From the NCBI RefSeq assembly GCF_900111195.1, contig NZ_FOGL01000014.1, forward strand, positions 1 to 51,485: a stretch of 51,485 nt of DNA, in the 5' to 3' direction. Within the stretch, counting starts at the first letter, position 1, and each line of letters opens with the position of its first letter. Of this stretch, positions 38,891 through 47,959 are shown piece after piece. The notes below the pieces were generated by a model, which had not been told where the DNA came from, searched no databases, and was given only the letters and a program-made list of their open reading frames with translations. The DNA comes from Gracilibacillus ureilyticus (lineage in GTDB: Bacteria; Bacillota; Bacilli; Bacillales; Amphibacillaceae). The position numbers were made by a program, and so were the translations under genes.

Positions 38891-38930
38891 AGAGCGCAAA
38901 GCCATCAATACGGCTTCGCGCTTGTTTTTT
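38891..38930. terminator. Bidirectional terminator between def and the HAD gene
   Basis: GCGCAAAGCC (38894-38903) pairs with GGCTTCGCGC (38912-38921); one A-C mismatch on the plus strand becomes a G-U pair on the minus strand. The plus strand then reads TTGTTTTTTC. Confidence 0.8.
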
Positions 38931-38938
38931 CTTCATTA

Positions 38939-39721
38939 TCAATCGATAAGACCTAATTTTTTCAAACCATTACTTAACCCATTATCTGCTACATCTTCTG
39001 TTACGAAATATGCTTTTTCTTTTAAATCCTCCACACAATTACCCATGGCTATTCCATAACGCACTGTTTCAATCATTTCCAGATCATTTAAACCATCCCC
39101 AAATGCATACGTATCTTTCCAGTCTATATCCAGTGCTTTAATAAACTGTTCAATTCCATGTGCTTTCGAACCGATTTTTGGCAGGACATCACAGGAATAC
39201 TTATGCCACCTGACAAATCTTAGCTGGTCAAAATTCGTTTCATAAGCTGATTGTTCATGCTCTTCATTAAAAAGTAAAGCTTGAAAGATAGGAACTTTTT
39301 TATAGAATTCTTTATCCATTTCAGGATGATTCCTTTTTAAGCTGTTCATACCTGATTCAATAAACTTATGCTCAGCAACTGTTGCTTTCATACCTTCAAC
39401 TGATTGGAAAATTAATGGATGATTGGAATTATTACTAAATTCAAGCAACTGCTCCATCTGCTCAACATTATATGAATTCTGATGGATAACTTCTCCCTGA
39501 TAAACTGCGTATTGTCCGTTAAACCCTATGAAGGAATCAATATCAAGTTCTGTTAAAATATCCTGAAACATGAAAGGTGCCCTGCCTGTTGCAATGGCCA
39601 CAATGACACCATTTTCTTTCAATTTTGCTACAGCTTCTTTCGCAGATTCAGGTATTTTCTTACCATGATCTAATATAGTTCCATCAATATCTAAAAACAC
39701 GACTTTTTTGTCCACAAACAT
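38939..39721 (-). CDS. Cof-type HAD phosphatase (YkrA-like)
   Basis: A 260-residue HAD hydrolase of the Cof subfamily with the class IIB cap. Motif I is VVFLDIDGTILD (residues 8-19, nucleophile Asp11), motif II IATGRAP, and motif III/IV KAHGIEQF with FGDGLNDLEMI (Asp pair). The Lys of motif III is in IGSKAHG. Members dephosphorylate sugar phosphates or flavin intermediates; the substrate is not predictable here. The gene is at the position of B. subtilis ykrA. The ATG follows AGAAAGAGAGGCAGA, a good site. Confidence 0.88.
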   Translation of the reverse strand: MFVDKKVVFLDIDGTILDHGKKIPESAKEAVAKLKENGVIVAIATGRAPFMFQDILTELDIDSFIGFNGQYAVYQGEVIHQNSYNVEQMEQLLEFSNNSNHPLIFQSVEGMKATVAEHKFIESGMNSLKRNHPEMDKEFYKKVPIFQALLFNEEHEQSAYETNFDQLRFVRWHKYSCDVLPKIGSKAHGIEQFIKALDIDWKDTYAFGDGLNDLEMIETVRYGIAMGNCVEDLKEKAYFVTEDVADNGLSNGLKKLGLID

Positions 39722-39902
39722 TCTGCCTCTCTTTCTATCACATAAAGTTTTTTGTCCCCATACAATATTATATCATTGCAATCAAGCGAATAACTATCTT
39801 CAGATGGTGAAAAATAAGGATTAGTAATAATCGTTCAAGAGAAAAAACTTCCTTTTCTTAAAGGTTTACGAAAAATTCTTTTTAGAGATTTTACCTTTTT
39901 TG

Positions 39903-39931
39903 TTTCAAAAAAAGTGAAATCATACTATACT
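39903..39931 (+). promoter_or_regulatory. Possible promoter upstream of the small basic peptide and rpoY
   Basis: TTTCAA (39903-39908), a 17-base spacer and TATACT (39926-39931). The -35 is poor and the -10 good. It could drive the small peptide gene and rpoY-rnjA. The 289-base gap 39722-40010 holds no other clear signal. Confidence 0.35.
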
Positions 39932-40010
39932 ATAAAGTAATAGGGATTGGATCGGTTCATTGAGTACTTGCTTTTCTTTTCTAATGATTAGGAAGGAGTT
40001 GGAAGTAGTT

Positions 40011-40100
40011 ATGTTAAAACGTTTGAAGGAAAAACTAAAAAAACGGTGGCGAGATGTTGTTAGAAGACGTGTACCAACTACAATACAACGTTCTAAATAA
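40011..40100 (+). CDS. Possible 29-residue strongly basic peptide
   Basis: A 29-codon frame starting MLKRLKEKLKKRWRDVVRRR, followed by the tail VPTTIQRSK. It has 13 Lys or Arg and only two acidic residues, a net charge near +11. The first 20 residues would form a cationic amphipathic helix (hydrophobic residues at 1, 2, 5, 9, 13, 16 and 17). AAGGAG lies 12 bases before the ATG, which is longer than ideal. It is on the same strand as rpoY, 71 bases upstream. I recognise no family. It may be a small RNA-binding or membrane-active peptide, or chance; no signal peptide is present. Confidence 0.4.
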   Translation: MLKRLKEKLKKRWRDVVRRRVPTTIQRSK

Positions 40101-40171
40101 TACAGTAATTTACTATAAACCAAAGGGATCAATGGAAATAATTCAGTAATGTAACTAGAAGGAGAGATAAA

Positions 40172-40381
40172 ATGGTATACAAAGTACTATATCAAGAAGA
40201 TTCATTAGAAATACCGGTACGTGAACATACAAAAAGTTTATATATCGAAGCTAGCTCCGAAAGGGAAGTTAGACAGTTATTAAAAGAAAAAAATATTAAT
40301 ATCGAATTAATCCAATTATTAGATGAAGCACACCTAGCATATGAACAACAATCAGAATTTTTCCGTGTGGTGAATGACTGA
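40172..40381 (+). CDS. rpoY: RNA polymerase epsilon subunit (RpoY/YkzG)
   Basis: The 69-residue epsilon subunit is a small, acidic accessory part of Firmicutes RNA polymerase, with a fold similar to the phage inhibitor Gp2. It matches the family in length, in the start [18 protein letters not shown], in [14 protein letters not shown] and in the end [14 protein letters not shown]. It lies two bases upstream of rnjA, the rpoY-rnjA pair kept across Bacillaceae, and so is probably made with RNase J1 from one mRNA. The ATG follows AGAAGGAGAGATAAA. Confidence 0.95.
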   Translation: MVYKVLYQEDSLEIPVREHTKSLYIEASSEREVRQLLKEKNINIELIQLLDEAHLAYEQQSEFFRVVND

Positions 40382-40383
40382 TT

Positions 40384-42051
40384 ATGAAATTTGTAAAAAA
40401 TGATCAAACCGCAGTTTTTGCATTAGGTGGGCTAGGTGAAATTGGGAAGAACACATATGCTGTTCAGTTCCAGGACGAAATCATTCTTATTGATGCTGGG
40501 ATTAAATTCCCCGAAGATGAATTATTAGGAATTGATTATGTCATACCTGATTATACTTACCTGGTGCAAAATCAGGATAAAATTAAAGGGCTTTTTATCA
40601 CTCATGGTCATGAAGACCATATTGGCGGTATACCTTACCTTTTAAGAGAAATAAATGTTCCTATATATGCTGGGAAATTAGCAATTGGCTTAATCAAAAA
40701 TAAATTGGATGAACATGGATTATTAAGAAAAGCAAAGCTGCACACATATCAAGAAGATGATATTTTCAAATTTAGAAAGACCGCTGTATCTTTCTTTAGA
40801 ACAACACACAGCATCCCTGATTCCTATGGTATTGTAGTAAAAACACCTCCAGGTAATATTGTGCATACTGGTGATTTCAAATTCGATTTTACTCCAGTCG
40901 GAGAACCCGCTAATCTGACAAAGATGGCAGAGATTGGGAAGGAAGGCGTTTTATGTCTTCTGTCCGATAGTACGAATAGCGAAGTCCCTGATTTCACTCT
41001 ATCTGAGCGTGTAGTTGGTGAAAGTATTAATGACATTTTCTCTAGAGTAGACGGAAGGTTAATTTTCGCTACATTCGCATCCAATATCCATCGTTTACAA
41101 CAAGTCGTAGAAGCTGCTGTCAAACACAACCGTAAAATTGCAGTTTTCGGCAGAAGTATGGAAGGCGCCATTAAAATTGGACAAGAACTAGGTTATATTC
41201 GTGCACCTAAAAATACTTTTATCGAAGCAAGTCAGATCAATCAGCTTCCAGCAAACGAAGTAACGATATTATGTACAGGATCCCAAGGTGAACCAATGGC
41301 AGCATTGTCACGGATTGCCAATGGTACTCACCGCCAGATTCAAATAATACCTGGTGACACTGTCGTGTTTTCTTCCTCGCCAATCCCTGGGAACACGCTA
41401 AGTGTCAGCAAAATTATTAATCAATTATATCGTGCAGGTGCAGATGTCATTCATGGTCCATTAAACGATATTCATACATCCGGTCATGGCGGGCAGCAAG
41501 AGCAAAAGTTAATGTTACGTCTGATTCAACCTAAGTTCTTCTTACCGATACACGGTGAGTACAGAATGCTAAAAGAGCATACTAAATTAGCTGAAAGTTG
41601 TGGCATTCCACCAAAAAACAGTTTTATAATGGATAACGGTGAAGTCCTTGCACTTGGTAAAGACCAGGCCGGCATTGCTGGAAAAATCCCTTCAGGATCT
41701 GTTTATGTGGATGGCAGTGGTATTGGTGATATAGGTAATATCGTTCTAAGAGACCGTCGTATTTTATCAGAAGAAGGATTAGTAATTGTTGTGGTAAGTA
41801 TAAATATGAAAGAATTCAAAATTGCTTCAGGGCCAGATATTATTTCCAGAGGATTCGTGTATATGCGTGAATCAGAAGATTTAATCAATGATGCTCAGAA
41901 AATCGTGGCAAAACACCTCGATAAAGTAATGGAACGACGAACAACACAATGGTCGGAAATAAAAAATGAAATTACAGACACTATTGCTCCATATCTTTAC
42001 GAGAAAACGAAACGCCGTCCAATGATCTTGCCTATCATTATGGAAGTATAA
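40384..42051 (+). CDS. rnjA: Ribonuclease J1
   Basis: RNase J1 degrades and processes RNA with both endonuclease and 5'-to-3' exonuclease activity and is central to mRNA turnover in Bacilli. At 555 residues it equals B. subtilis RNase J1. The metallo-beta-lactamase zinc motif is HGHEDH at residues 74-79, and the beta-CASP region contains [14 protein letters not shown], then [16 protein letters not shown] and [10 protein letters not shown]. The C-terminal part is the family domain needed for dimerisation. It follows rpoY by two bases and ends at a strong terminator. Confidence 0.97.
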   Translation: MKFVKNDQTAVFALGGLGEIGKNTYAVQFQDEIILIDAGIKFPEDELLGIDYVIPDYTYLVQNQDKIKGLFITHGHEDHIGGIPYLLREINVPIYAGKLAIGLIKNKLDEHGLLRKAKLHTYQEDDIFKFRKTAVSFFRTTHSIPDSYGIVVKTPPGNIVHTGDFKFDFTPVGEPANLTKMAEIGKEGVLCLLSDSTNSEVPDFTLSERVVGESINDIFSRVDGRLIFATFASNIHRLQQVVEAAVKHNRKIAVFGRSMEGAIKIGQELGYIRAPKNTFIEASQINQLPANEVTILCTGSQGEPMAALSRIANGTHRQIQIIPGDTVVFSSSPIPGNTLSVSKIINQLYRAGADVIHGPLNDIHTSGHGGQQEQKLMLRLIQPKFFLPIHGEYRMLKEHTKLAESCGIPPKNSFIMDNGEVLALGKDQAGIAGKIPSGSVYVDGSGIGDIGNIVLRDRRILSEEGLVIVVVSINMKEFKIASGPDIISRGFVYMRESEDLINDAQKIVAKHLDKVMERRTTQWSEIKNEITDTIAPYLYEKTKRRPMILPIIMEV

Positions 42052-42052
42052 G

Positions 42053-42082
42053 AAAAACCCTGACATTTGTCAGGGTTTTTTA
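42053..42082. terminator. Terminator between rnjA and ktrC
   Basis: AAAAACCCTGAC (42053-42064) pairs exactly with GTCAGGGTTTTT (42069-42080) around ATTT, with a U-run on both strands. The ktrC stop overlaps it. Confidence 0.9.
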
Positions 42083-42751
42083 ATCTTCTAAAACTAGGTT
42101 CTTTTCAAACCGTGATATATCTTTGTCTGCTCCGATAACAATTAAAATATCATCCCTTACTAATTGCTGATTCGCCATTGGAGAAACATTGATCCCTTTC
42201 TCATTCGCTTCTTTAATTGCAACGACGTTACAACCATACTGTGCACGAATATCTAATTCGAGTAGTGTCTTTCCATGCATCTTCTTCCCTGCTTTCACTT
42301 CCACTATACTGTGATCATCCGAAAGTTCCAGATGATCCAGTATGTTTGTCGAGATTATACTGTGCGCAATTCTCCGCCCCATATCCCTTTCAGGGTGAAC
42401 TACATGGTCTGCACCAATTTTATTTAATACTTTTTCATGGTAATCATTTTGCGCTTTGACAGTTATCTTATTTATTCCCAGTTCTTTTAACATAAGTGTT
42501 GTTAAAATACTTGCTTGAATATTATCTCCAATTGCTACAATCACATGATCTATGTTCCTGATTCCTAATTCCTTCAGAACACTCTCATCTGTTGTATCAG
42601 CAATTACTGCATGTGTTGCAATGCTTTTGAATTCATTCACTTTATCCTCATGGATATCAATTGCTAATACATCCATTCCCTCAGCACTTAATTCACGGCA
42701 GATACTTCCTCCAAATCGACCTAAACCTATTACTGCAAATTCACGTTTCAT
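42080..42751 (-). CDS. ktrC: Potassium uptake regulatory subunit KtrC
   Basis: A 223-residue cytosolic regulator of a Ktr potassium channel, composed of an RCK_N nucleotide-binding domain (residues 1-135, GLGRFGGS at 9-16) and an RCK_C domain (about 140-223). In B. subtilis KtrC (YkqB) gates the KtrD pore and responds to ATP/ADP and to cyclic di-AMP, which binds the RCK_C part. Position next to rnjA matches ykqB-ykqC in B. subtilis. The start is the ATG at 42751, preceded by GGAGGAAGATTG; a longer frame exists without a better site. No pore subunit gene is in this window. Confidence 0.93.
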   Translation of the reverse strand: MKREFAVIGLGRFGGSICRELSAEGMDVLAIDIHEDKVNEFKSIATHAVIADTTDESVLKELGIRNIDHVIVAIGDNIQASILTTLMLKELGINKITVKAQNDYHEKVLNKIGADHVVHPERDMGRRIAHSIISTNILDHLELSDDHSIVEVKAGKKMHGKTLLELDIRAQYGCNVVAIKEANEKGINVSPMANQQLVRDDILIVIGADKDISRFEKNLVLED

Positions 42752-42847
42752 CAATCTTCCTCCAAAACAGTTCAATATAAATGATTACCTGCTTATTTTA
42801 CCATATCATGAAACTTGTTTGCAGTCACACCTTCTAAATCAATCTGA

Positions 42848-44686
42848 TTACAAAGCATCTAACATATCAAATTGGGACTTTACTAAATCGTAGTACTCGC
42901 CTTTTCTGTTCATTAATTCATCATGACTGCCTTGCTCAAGTATACGGCCATGTTCTAACACAATAATTTTATCTGCCTCTCTGATCGTTGATAATCGGTG
43001 TGCAATCATGATAGCTGTTCTTCCTTCAAGTAACTTTTTCAGTGCCTGCTGAATCTTAACCTCTGTCTCCGTATCAATACTTGCGGTTGCTTCATCGAGG
43101 ATAAGTATTCTGGGATCTGCCAGCAAAGCTCGAGCAAATGATAAAAGTTGTCTCTCCCCTGCTGATAATATGTTTCCACGCTCTTCTACTTCAGTTTCAT
43201 AGCCTTTAGAAAGACGGTTAATAAAGTCTTCTGCACCAACCACTCGTGCCGCTGCCTTCACTTCCTCATCCGTCGCCTCAGGACGACCAAATCGGATATT
43301 TTCCATGATAGTACCGGAAAAAATAAAAGTATCCTGCAGAACAACGGATATGTTGTTTCTAAGACTTGTTAACTTCATATCTTTTAGATCATGCCCATCA
43401 ATTTTCACCGCACCCTTCGTCGGGTCATAGAAACGGCTGATTAAGTTTGCGATTGTTGATTTTCCTGAGCCTGTATGACCAACTAACGCTACAGTCTGGC
43501 CAGGTTTCATTTCCAGTGAAATCTCATGTAGTGCGATTCGGTCTTCGTTGTATGAGAATTGAACTTTATCAAATTCAATATGCCCTTTCATATCGTTAAA
43601 TTCTTTTGCATCAGCTTTTTCTTTTACATTTGGCTGTTCATCTAAAAATTCAAATATTCTTTCAGAAGAAGCCATTGCAACTAACAACTGATTGTATATT
43701 TGACCTAACCGTGAGATTGGTTCCCAGAACATACCAAGATAAAATGCAAAAGATACAAATGTACCTACACCGATATCACCTGTAATAATCAAATGTGCGC
43801 CAAAGGAGATCAAAATTACAGTTCCTACTGCATTGCTCATTTCCACAAATGGTCCAAAGTAGGCACTCTTCTTCATCGCAACACGTTCCATCTCATAATT
43901 ATCTGTATTTACACCATTAAAAAACTCTGTGTTTTCTTTTTCCTGAGAGAATGACTGGGTAATACGGATTCCCTGCATACTCTCATTTAAATGTGAGTTT
44001 AATCTTGATTTCTGGATACGTACATCTTGCCATGACCTGCGGATGTTCCGGCGTAATTTAGTCGAAATAAAAAACATGATTGGTAATATTACTAATACCG
44101 CTAGAGCTAAAGGCGGACTCAAAGCAAACAGGATAACAATTATACCTATTAACATAACGACATCCATTAATAAATTAATAATCCCGTTTGTAAATAACTC
44201 CTGTAAAGAGTTAACATCATTTAAAATTCTTACCAGAATGGAACCTGCTGATCTTTTGTCAAAGAAGTTGTGAGACAATCTTTGTACATGGGAGAAAAGT
44301 CTGCTTCTTAAGTCATAAATAACTCTTTGTCCCAGTATATTGACCCATTTAATTCGAAACATGTTCGCTACATAACTTAATAAATATAAGATTGAAATCC
44401 CGATGATCAAATATGTTAGCAAACTTACGTTATTTTCAGTTATCGCCCGGTCTATTGCCACATTCCCTATTAATATCGGGACTACCAACCGGACTATCGT
44501 AGATATAAGCATAGCAAATATAGCAGCTGGAAGAAGCTTTTTGGCATACGGCTTTAAGTATTCCAGCAACCGTAACATTTGCTTCCAGTTAAAAGGTTTT
44601 TCAACCGCCTGGTCTAATGGATAATAAAACCTTTTCAAGTGCGGGCTGTCTTTCTTCATTTCTCTGGCAGATAATGATTTAGCCAT
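42848..44686 (-). CDS. ABC exporter half-transporter, partner B (heterodimer)
   Basis: A 612-residue exporter half: six membrane helices (about residues 45-345) and a C-terminal ATPase. The Walker A is GHTGSGKST, the Walker B ILILDEATASID with the catalytic Glu present, the switch His is in MIAHRLS, and the signature is LSAGERQ rather than LSGGQ. So it carries a working Walker B but a degenerate signature. It follows partner A (44701-46461) by 14 bases and is translated with it. The pair resembles YfiB/YfiC and other multidrug exporters of bacilli. The substrate is unknown. The N-terminal extension of about 35 residues is charged. Confidence 0.88.
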   Translation of the reverse strand: MAKSLSAREMKKDSPHLKRFYYPLDQAVEKPFNWKQMLRLLEYLKPYAKKLLPAAIFAMLISTIVRLVVPILIGNVAIDRAITENNVSLLTYLIIGISILYLLSYVANMFRIKWVNILGQRVIYDLRSRLFSHVQRLSHNFFDKRSAGSILVRILNDVNSLQELFTNGIINLLMDVVMLIGIIVILFALSPPLALAVLVILPIMFFISTKLRRNIRRSWQDVRIQKSRLNSHLNESMQGIRITQSFSQEKENTEFFNGVNTDNYEMERVAMKKSAYFGPFVEMSNAVGTVILISFGAHLIITGDIGVGTFVSFAFYLGMFWEPISRLGQIYNQLLVAMASSERIFEFLDEQPNVKEKADAKEFNDMKGHIEFDKVQFSYNEDRIALHEISLEMKPGQTVALVGHTGSGKSTIANLISRFYDPTKGAVKIDGHDLKDMKLTSLRNNISVVLQDTFIFSGTIMENIRFGRPEATDEEVKAAARVVGAEDFINRLSKGYETEVEERGNILSAGERQLLSFARALLADPRILILDEATASIDTETEVKIQQALKKLLEGRTAIMIAHRLSTIREADKIIVLEHGRILEQGSHDELMNRKGEYYDLVKSQFDMLDAL

Positions 44687-44700
44687 TTCTATCCCTCCCC

Positions 44701-46461
44701 TTATTTCATAGATTGCATTACTGTATCTCTATCTTTGTATTGAATATCATATATTCTTCTATAGGCACCGTTTTGCTTAATTAACTGCTGATGTGTACCT
44801 CTTTCTACAATAGACCCGTCATTTAATACTAAAATCTCATCTGCATGTTTTAATGACGAAATACGATGGGCAATAATAAATGTTGTTCTGTCTTTCATCA
44901 CTTCTTTTAACGCTTTCTGAATAAGAAACTCTGTCTCCATATCGACAGCCGATGTCGCATCATCAAGCACTAAAATCCTTGGATCAATTAGAATAGCTCT
45001 CGCAATAGCTATTCTTTGCTTCTGCCCGCCAGATAACCCCATACCCCGTTCTCCGAGCATGGTGTCGTATCCGTTCGGCATTTCCATAATAAATTCATGA
45101 GCTTGAGCTCTTTTCGCAGCAGCGATAATCTCTTCCATTGATGCTTCAGGATTTCCGTATGCAATGTTAGCTTTAATGGTAGTGGAAAATAAGAAAGATT
45201 CTTGCAACACAAACCCGATGTGCTTTCTTAATCCTTTCAGTTCATATGCCGTTGTTGGTTTTCCATCAACCAATACCTCTCCTTGATCCGGCTCATAAAA
45301 CCTTGTAATAAGCTGTGTGATACTCGTTTTACCAGCACCAGTGGGACCAATTAGCCCAATGACTTTACCTGGAGGTGCATCAAACGAAATATTCCTTAAA
45401 GCCGCATCGTCATCCGCTATATATGTCAGAGAGACATCACGGAAAGTAACATGACCTTTAAATTGATCAGCGCTCAACGGCTGCTCTTCTTCGACAATAT
45501 CCTCTTTTGCTTCAAGGATTTCCAAAAGTCTTTCCCCAGAAGCTTTTGCCTGTGAGAATTGGTTAACAATGAAACCTAAATGCATTAACGGTCCAAGTAT
45601 ATATGACACGAGACTGAAAAAGGCAACTAACTCACCTAATGCTAGCTGGTCATTAATAACTAAATACCCGCCATATACGAGCAATGCTACCATACTAACG
45701 TTTCCAATGAACTCCATCAGAGGAAAATACTTCGCCCAAATATTCGAAGTTTTTATATTTACTTCACGGTAATTAATATTATTTGTTGAAAAGCGGTCAA
45801 TTTCAAAATCTTCTTTTGATAAAGATTTTACTGTGTTCATTCCACTGACATTTTCCTGAATTCTCGTATTTAATGATCCAAGTGACCGTCGAATACTTCG
45901 GAATGCCGGGTGAACTTTTTTGTCAAAACGGTAGACAATAACCGCAAGAAAAGGCATAACCGCCATTGTCACTAAAGCTAATGGTACCGAGTAATAAAAC
46001 ATAACACTTAGACTGATAATAATAAGCAGTGTCACCCGTATCAGTTCTTTAAAACCTGCAGCAAGAAAGAACCGGAATCCCTCTACATCCATCGTTAAAC
46101 GTGACATTAAATCACCGGTACGCGCATTATCATAATAAGTGAATGATAACCTTTGCAGTTTTTTATACAACTCATTACGTAATTCATAAACTGATTTTAC
46201 TCCAAATAAATCTCCTAAGTACTGTTGCAGAAAATTAGCAACACCTTTTATTACCATTAAAGCGATAAATGCAATTGCTAAGTATGGTATTAATTGATAT
46301 TCCCCAGGTGTAACGACATCGTCAATTGTAATTTGGAGAATAATTGGATAAACCACAGTGATTGCGGTTACAAATAAAACAGATAAAACAGAAAAATAGA
46401 AGTACTTCTTAAAAGGCCAGTAAAATTGCTTTAATTTTTTAAATGTTTCCAAACTTTGCAC
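44701..46461 (-). CDS. ABC exporter half-transporter, partner A (heterodimer)
   Basis: A 586-residue exporter half with six membrane helices (about 15-310) and a C-terminal ATPase domain (about 335-575). The Walker A is GPTGAGKTS, the signature LSGGQKQR is canonical, the switch His is in IIAHRIS, but the Walker B reads LVLDDATSAVD, with Asp where the catalytic Glu should be. That makes this the subunit with the inactive nucleotide site in a heterodimer, complementary to partner B just downstream. The start ATG follows a GGGGGTGCAAAG-type site. There is no evident regulator beside the pair. Confidence 0.88.
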   Translation of the reverse strand: MQSLETFKKLKQFYWPFKKYFYFSVLSVLFVTAITVVYPIILQITIDDVVTPGEYQLIPYLAIAFIALMVIKGVANFLQQYLGDLFGVKSVYELRNELYKKLQRLSFTYYDNARTGDLMSRLTMDVEGFRFFLAAGFKELIRVTLLIIISLSVMFYYSVPLALVTMAVMPFLAVIVYRFDKKVHPAFRSIRRSLGSLNTRIQENVSGMNTVKSLSKEDFEIDRFSTNNINYREVNIKTSNIWAKYFPLMEFIGNVSMVALLVYGGYLVINDQLALGELVAFFSLVSYILGPLMHLGFIVNQFSQAKASGERLLEILEAKEDIVEEEQPLSADQFKGHVTFRDVSLTYIADDDAALRNISFDAPPGKVIGLIGPTGAGKTSITQLITRFYEPDQGEVLVDGKPTTAYELKGLRKHIGFVLQESFLFSTTIKANIAYGNPEASMEEIIAAAKRAQAHEFIMEMPNGYDTMLGERGMGLSGGQKQRIAIARAILIDPRILVLDDATSAVDMETEFLIQKALKEVMKDRTTFIIAHRISSLKHADEILVLNDGSIVERGTHQQLIKQNGAYRRIYDIQYKDRDTVMQSMK

Positions 46462-46672
46462 CCCCTAATTTTACGTAAATATAAATATAACGGTTTCCGA
46501 AATGAATTTCCACCTTTTCGACTTAATTTCTAAAATTTTTATATAAAAACTAAGAAATAGATATGCCATTAAATTTCGGTAACCTTTCAGACAAACTGTT
46601 TCCTTCTTTTGGATGATTTGAATGTTAGTGAATAGTGGACTAACTCGCCTTTGGCAAATTATTTATTAAATA

Positions 46673-46702
46673 AAATAAAAAAATGCCCTAAAAAGGACAT
46701 TT
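46673..46702 (-). terminator. Terminator of ykuV
   Basis: On the minus strand AAATGTCC and GGGCATTT pair (one G-U) around a six-base loop and are followed by a U-run of seven or more. It directly follows the ykuV stop. Confidence 0.8.
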
Positions 46703-47152
46703 TTATTTTTCATTTTTTCCAAGCACCCTGTTTACACGTTTGCGGAGCATCTTCATTCCGCCACCGCCAGCCTGGAAGTGCCTTAAGTTACCTTCTTCAT
46801 CAAATACATAGTACGCAGGCACATACTGGTTTTCGAACGCATCAGTTAAGGCGTGTTTATTATCAACAAAGATAGGCTGCTTAATGTCATGTTCTTTTGC
46901 CACTTCTTTAACCTTGTCAAGGTCTAAATCTTTTTCTGAACGAGGCATGTGTACAGCGATGACATTCAATTCGTCATTATATTCATCACGAAATTCATTC
47001 ACATTAGGCATTGCTTCTTTGCAAAGACCGCAGCTTACTGACCAGAAATGAATAAGGGTTGGTTTATTGCCAATTAAGTCTTCTTTTTTCACTTCACCGT
47101 TTAACCATTCTGTTGCCCCTTCAAGTTCAGGCATTGGAGCTCTCAATTTCAT
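46703..47152 (-). CDS. ykuV: Thiol-disulfide oxidoreductase YkuV
   Basis: A 149-residue thioredoxin-fold protein with no signal peptide, so cytosolic. The redox site is SCGLCKEA with Cys41 and Cys44. Other parts (MKLRAPMPELEGATEWL at the start, HMPRSEKDLDLDKV, FQAGGGGMKMLRKRV near the end) are almost identical to B. subtilis YkuV. Family members are TlpA/ResA-like and reduce disulfides. It follows ykuU (2-Cys peroxiredoxin), which makes it a likely reductant or partner for it. The gap between the two contains a hairpin. The start is ATG at 47152. Confidence 0.93.
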   Translation of the reverse strand: MKLRAPMPELEGATEWLNGEVKKEDLIGNKPTLIHFWSVSCGLCKEAMPNVNEFRDEYNDELNVIAVHMPRSEKDLDLDKVKEVAKEHDIKQPIFVDNKHALTDAFENQYVPAYYVFDEEGNLRHFQAGGGGMKMLRKRVNRVLGKNEK

Positions 47153-47191
47153 TAGTAAATCCTCCCAAAGTATCTCAGTTAATATAAAGAT

Positions 47192-47220
47192 GGAAGGTCT
47201 AACATGTCGTTAGACCTTCC
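47192..47220 (-). terminator. Hairpin between ykuU and ykuV
   Basis: GGAAGGTCTAAC and its perfect complement flank a five-base loop. Only AUCUUUAUAUU follows on the minus strand, so it may end some transcripts after ykuU and let others run on into ykuV, or protect the ykuU mRNA. Confidence 0.65.
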
Positions 47221-47226
47221 TGTTTA

Positions 47227-47769
47227 TTATAAAGTTTCCTGACCTGGTTTCCAGTTCGCCGGACATAAACCACCTGTCTGTAATGCTTGAAGTACTCGAA
47301 GTGTTTCATCTACATCACGACCGATATTATTGTGGTTCACTACCTGGTATTGTAATTCACCTTCAGGACTGATAATAAACAGACCGCGAAGAGCAACTCC
47401 CTCTTCCTCGATTAACACACCATAGTCTTTTGCTACCTGGTGATTCGTATCAGCTGCTAAAGGATAGTTTAAGTCTCCTAAGCCATTATCTTCTCTTGAT
47501 GTTTTAATCCATGCGAGGTGTGTATGAATAGTATCAGTAGAAACACCGATAACTTCAGCATCTAAATCTTCAAATTCGTCGTAACGATCGGATAGTGCAG
47601 TTATCTCGGTTGGACATACAAATGTAAAGTCCATAGGATAAAAGAACAATACTGTCCATTTATCATTTTTCATGTTTTCTTCTAATGATACTTTTCCAAA
47701 TTCTTTGTTAGCTAATACTGCTTCCATTTCAAAACGTGGTGCTTGTTTTCCTACCATACGTTCAGCCAT
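47227..47769 (-). CDS. ykuU: 2-Cys peroxiredoxin YkuU
   Basis: A 180-residue typical 2-Cys peroxiredoxin of the AhpC/TSA type. The peroxidatic Cys52 lies in DFTFVCPTE and the resolving Cys169 in GGLCPANW. It destroys hydrogen peroxide and organic peroxides in the cytosol, and needs a thioredoxin-like donor; neighbouring ykuV could be that. Size and sequence closely match B. subtilis YkuU. The start ATG follows GGAGGGATAATTT. A consensus sigma-A promoter (47815-47843) is upstream, suggesting steady, high expression. Confidence 0.95.
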   Translation of the reverse strand: MAERMVGKQAPRFEMEAVLANKEFGKVSLEENMKNDKWTVLFFYPMDFTFVCPTEITALSDRYDEFEDLDAEVIGVSTDTIHTHLAWIKTSREDNGLGDLNYPLAADTNHQVAKDYGVLIEEEGVALRGLFIISPEGELQYQVVNHNNIGRDVDETLRVLQALQTGGLCPANWKPGQETL

Positions 47770-47814
47770 AATAAATTATCCCTCCGTACAAATTCTATTT
47801 ATTTTCTCACCAAA

Positions 47815-47843
47815 ATTATAAGAGATAGAATTTATAACGTCAA
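47815..47843 (-). promoter_or_regulatory. Sigma-A promoter of ykuU-ykuV
   Basis: On the minus strand TTGACG (47838-47843), a 17-base spacer and TATAAT (47815-47820) form a near-perfect vegetative promoter. The start would be near 47808, about 40 bases before the ykuU ATG. The spacer contains TTATAA at both ends; I could not fit a PerR box. Confidence 0.85.
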
Positions 47844-47925
47844 CAAATCTACTCACACTTCATGATTAAGGAAGTTATTTCCAACATTTTTATGAAATAT
47901 TTGATTGTCTCTAATGTTTTCACTT

Positions 47926-47941
47926 ATGATATGTATATCAT
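47926..47941 (+). promoter_or_regulatory. Palindrome upstream of ykuT, possible operator
   Basis: ATGATAT and ATATCAT are inverted around GT, ending 18 bases before the ykuT ATG and overlapping the likely promoter end (TTGTCT 17 bases before GATATG). It may be a regulator site or a short stem near the ribosome site. Confidence 0.35.
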
Positions 47942-47959
47942 CATAAGAGGAGGAAAAAC

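Noticed and set aside
47815-47843. TTATAA repeats between the ykuU promoter boxes as a PerR operator
   Set aside because: The spacing does not fit the TTATAAT-N-ATTATAA pattern, and the bases overlap normal promoter boxes.
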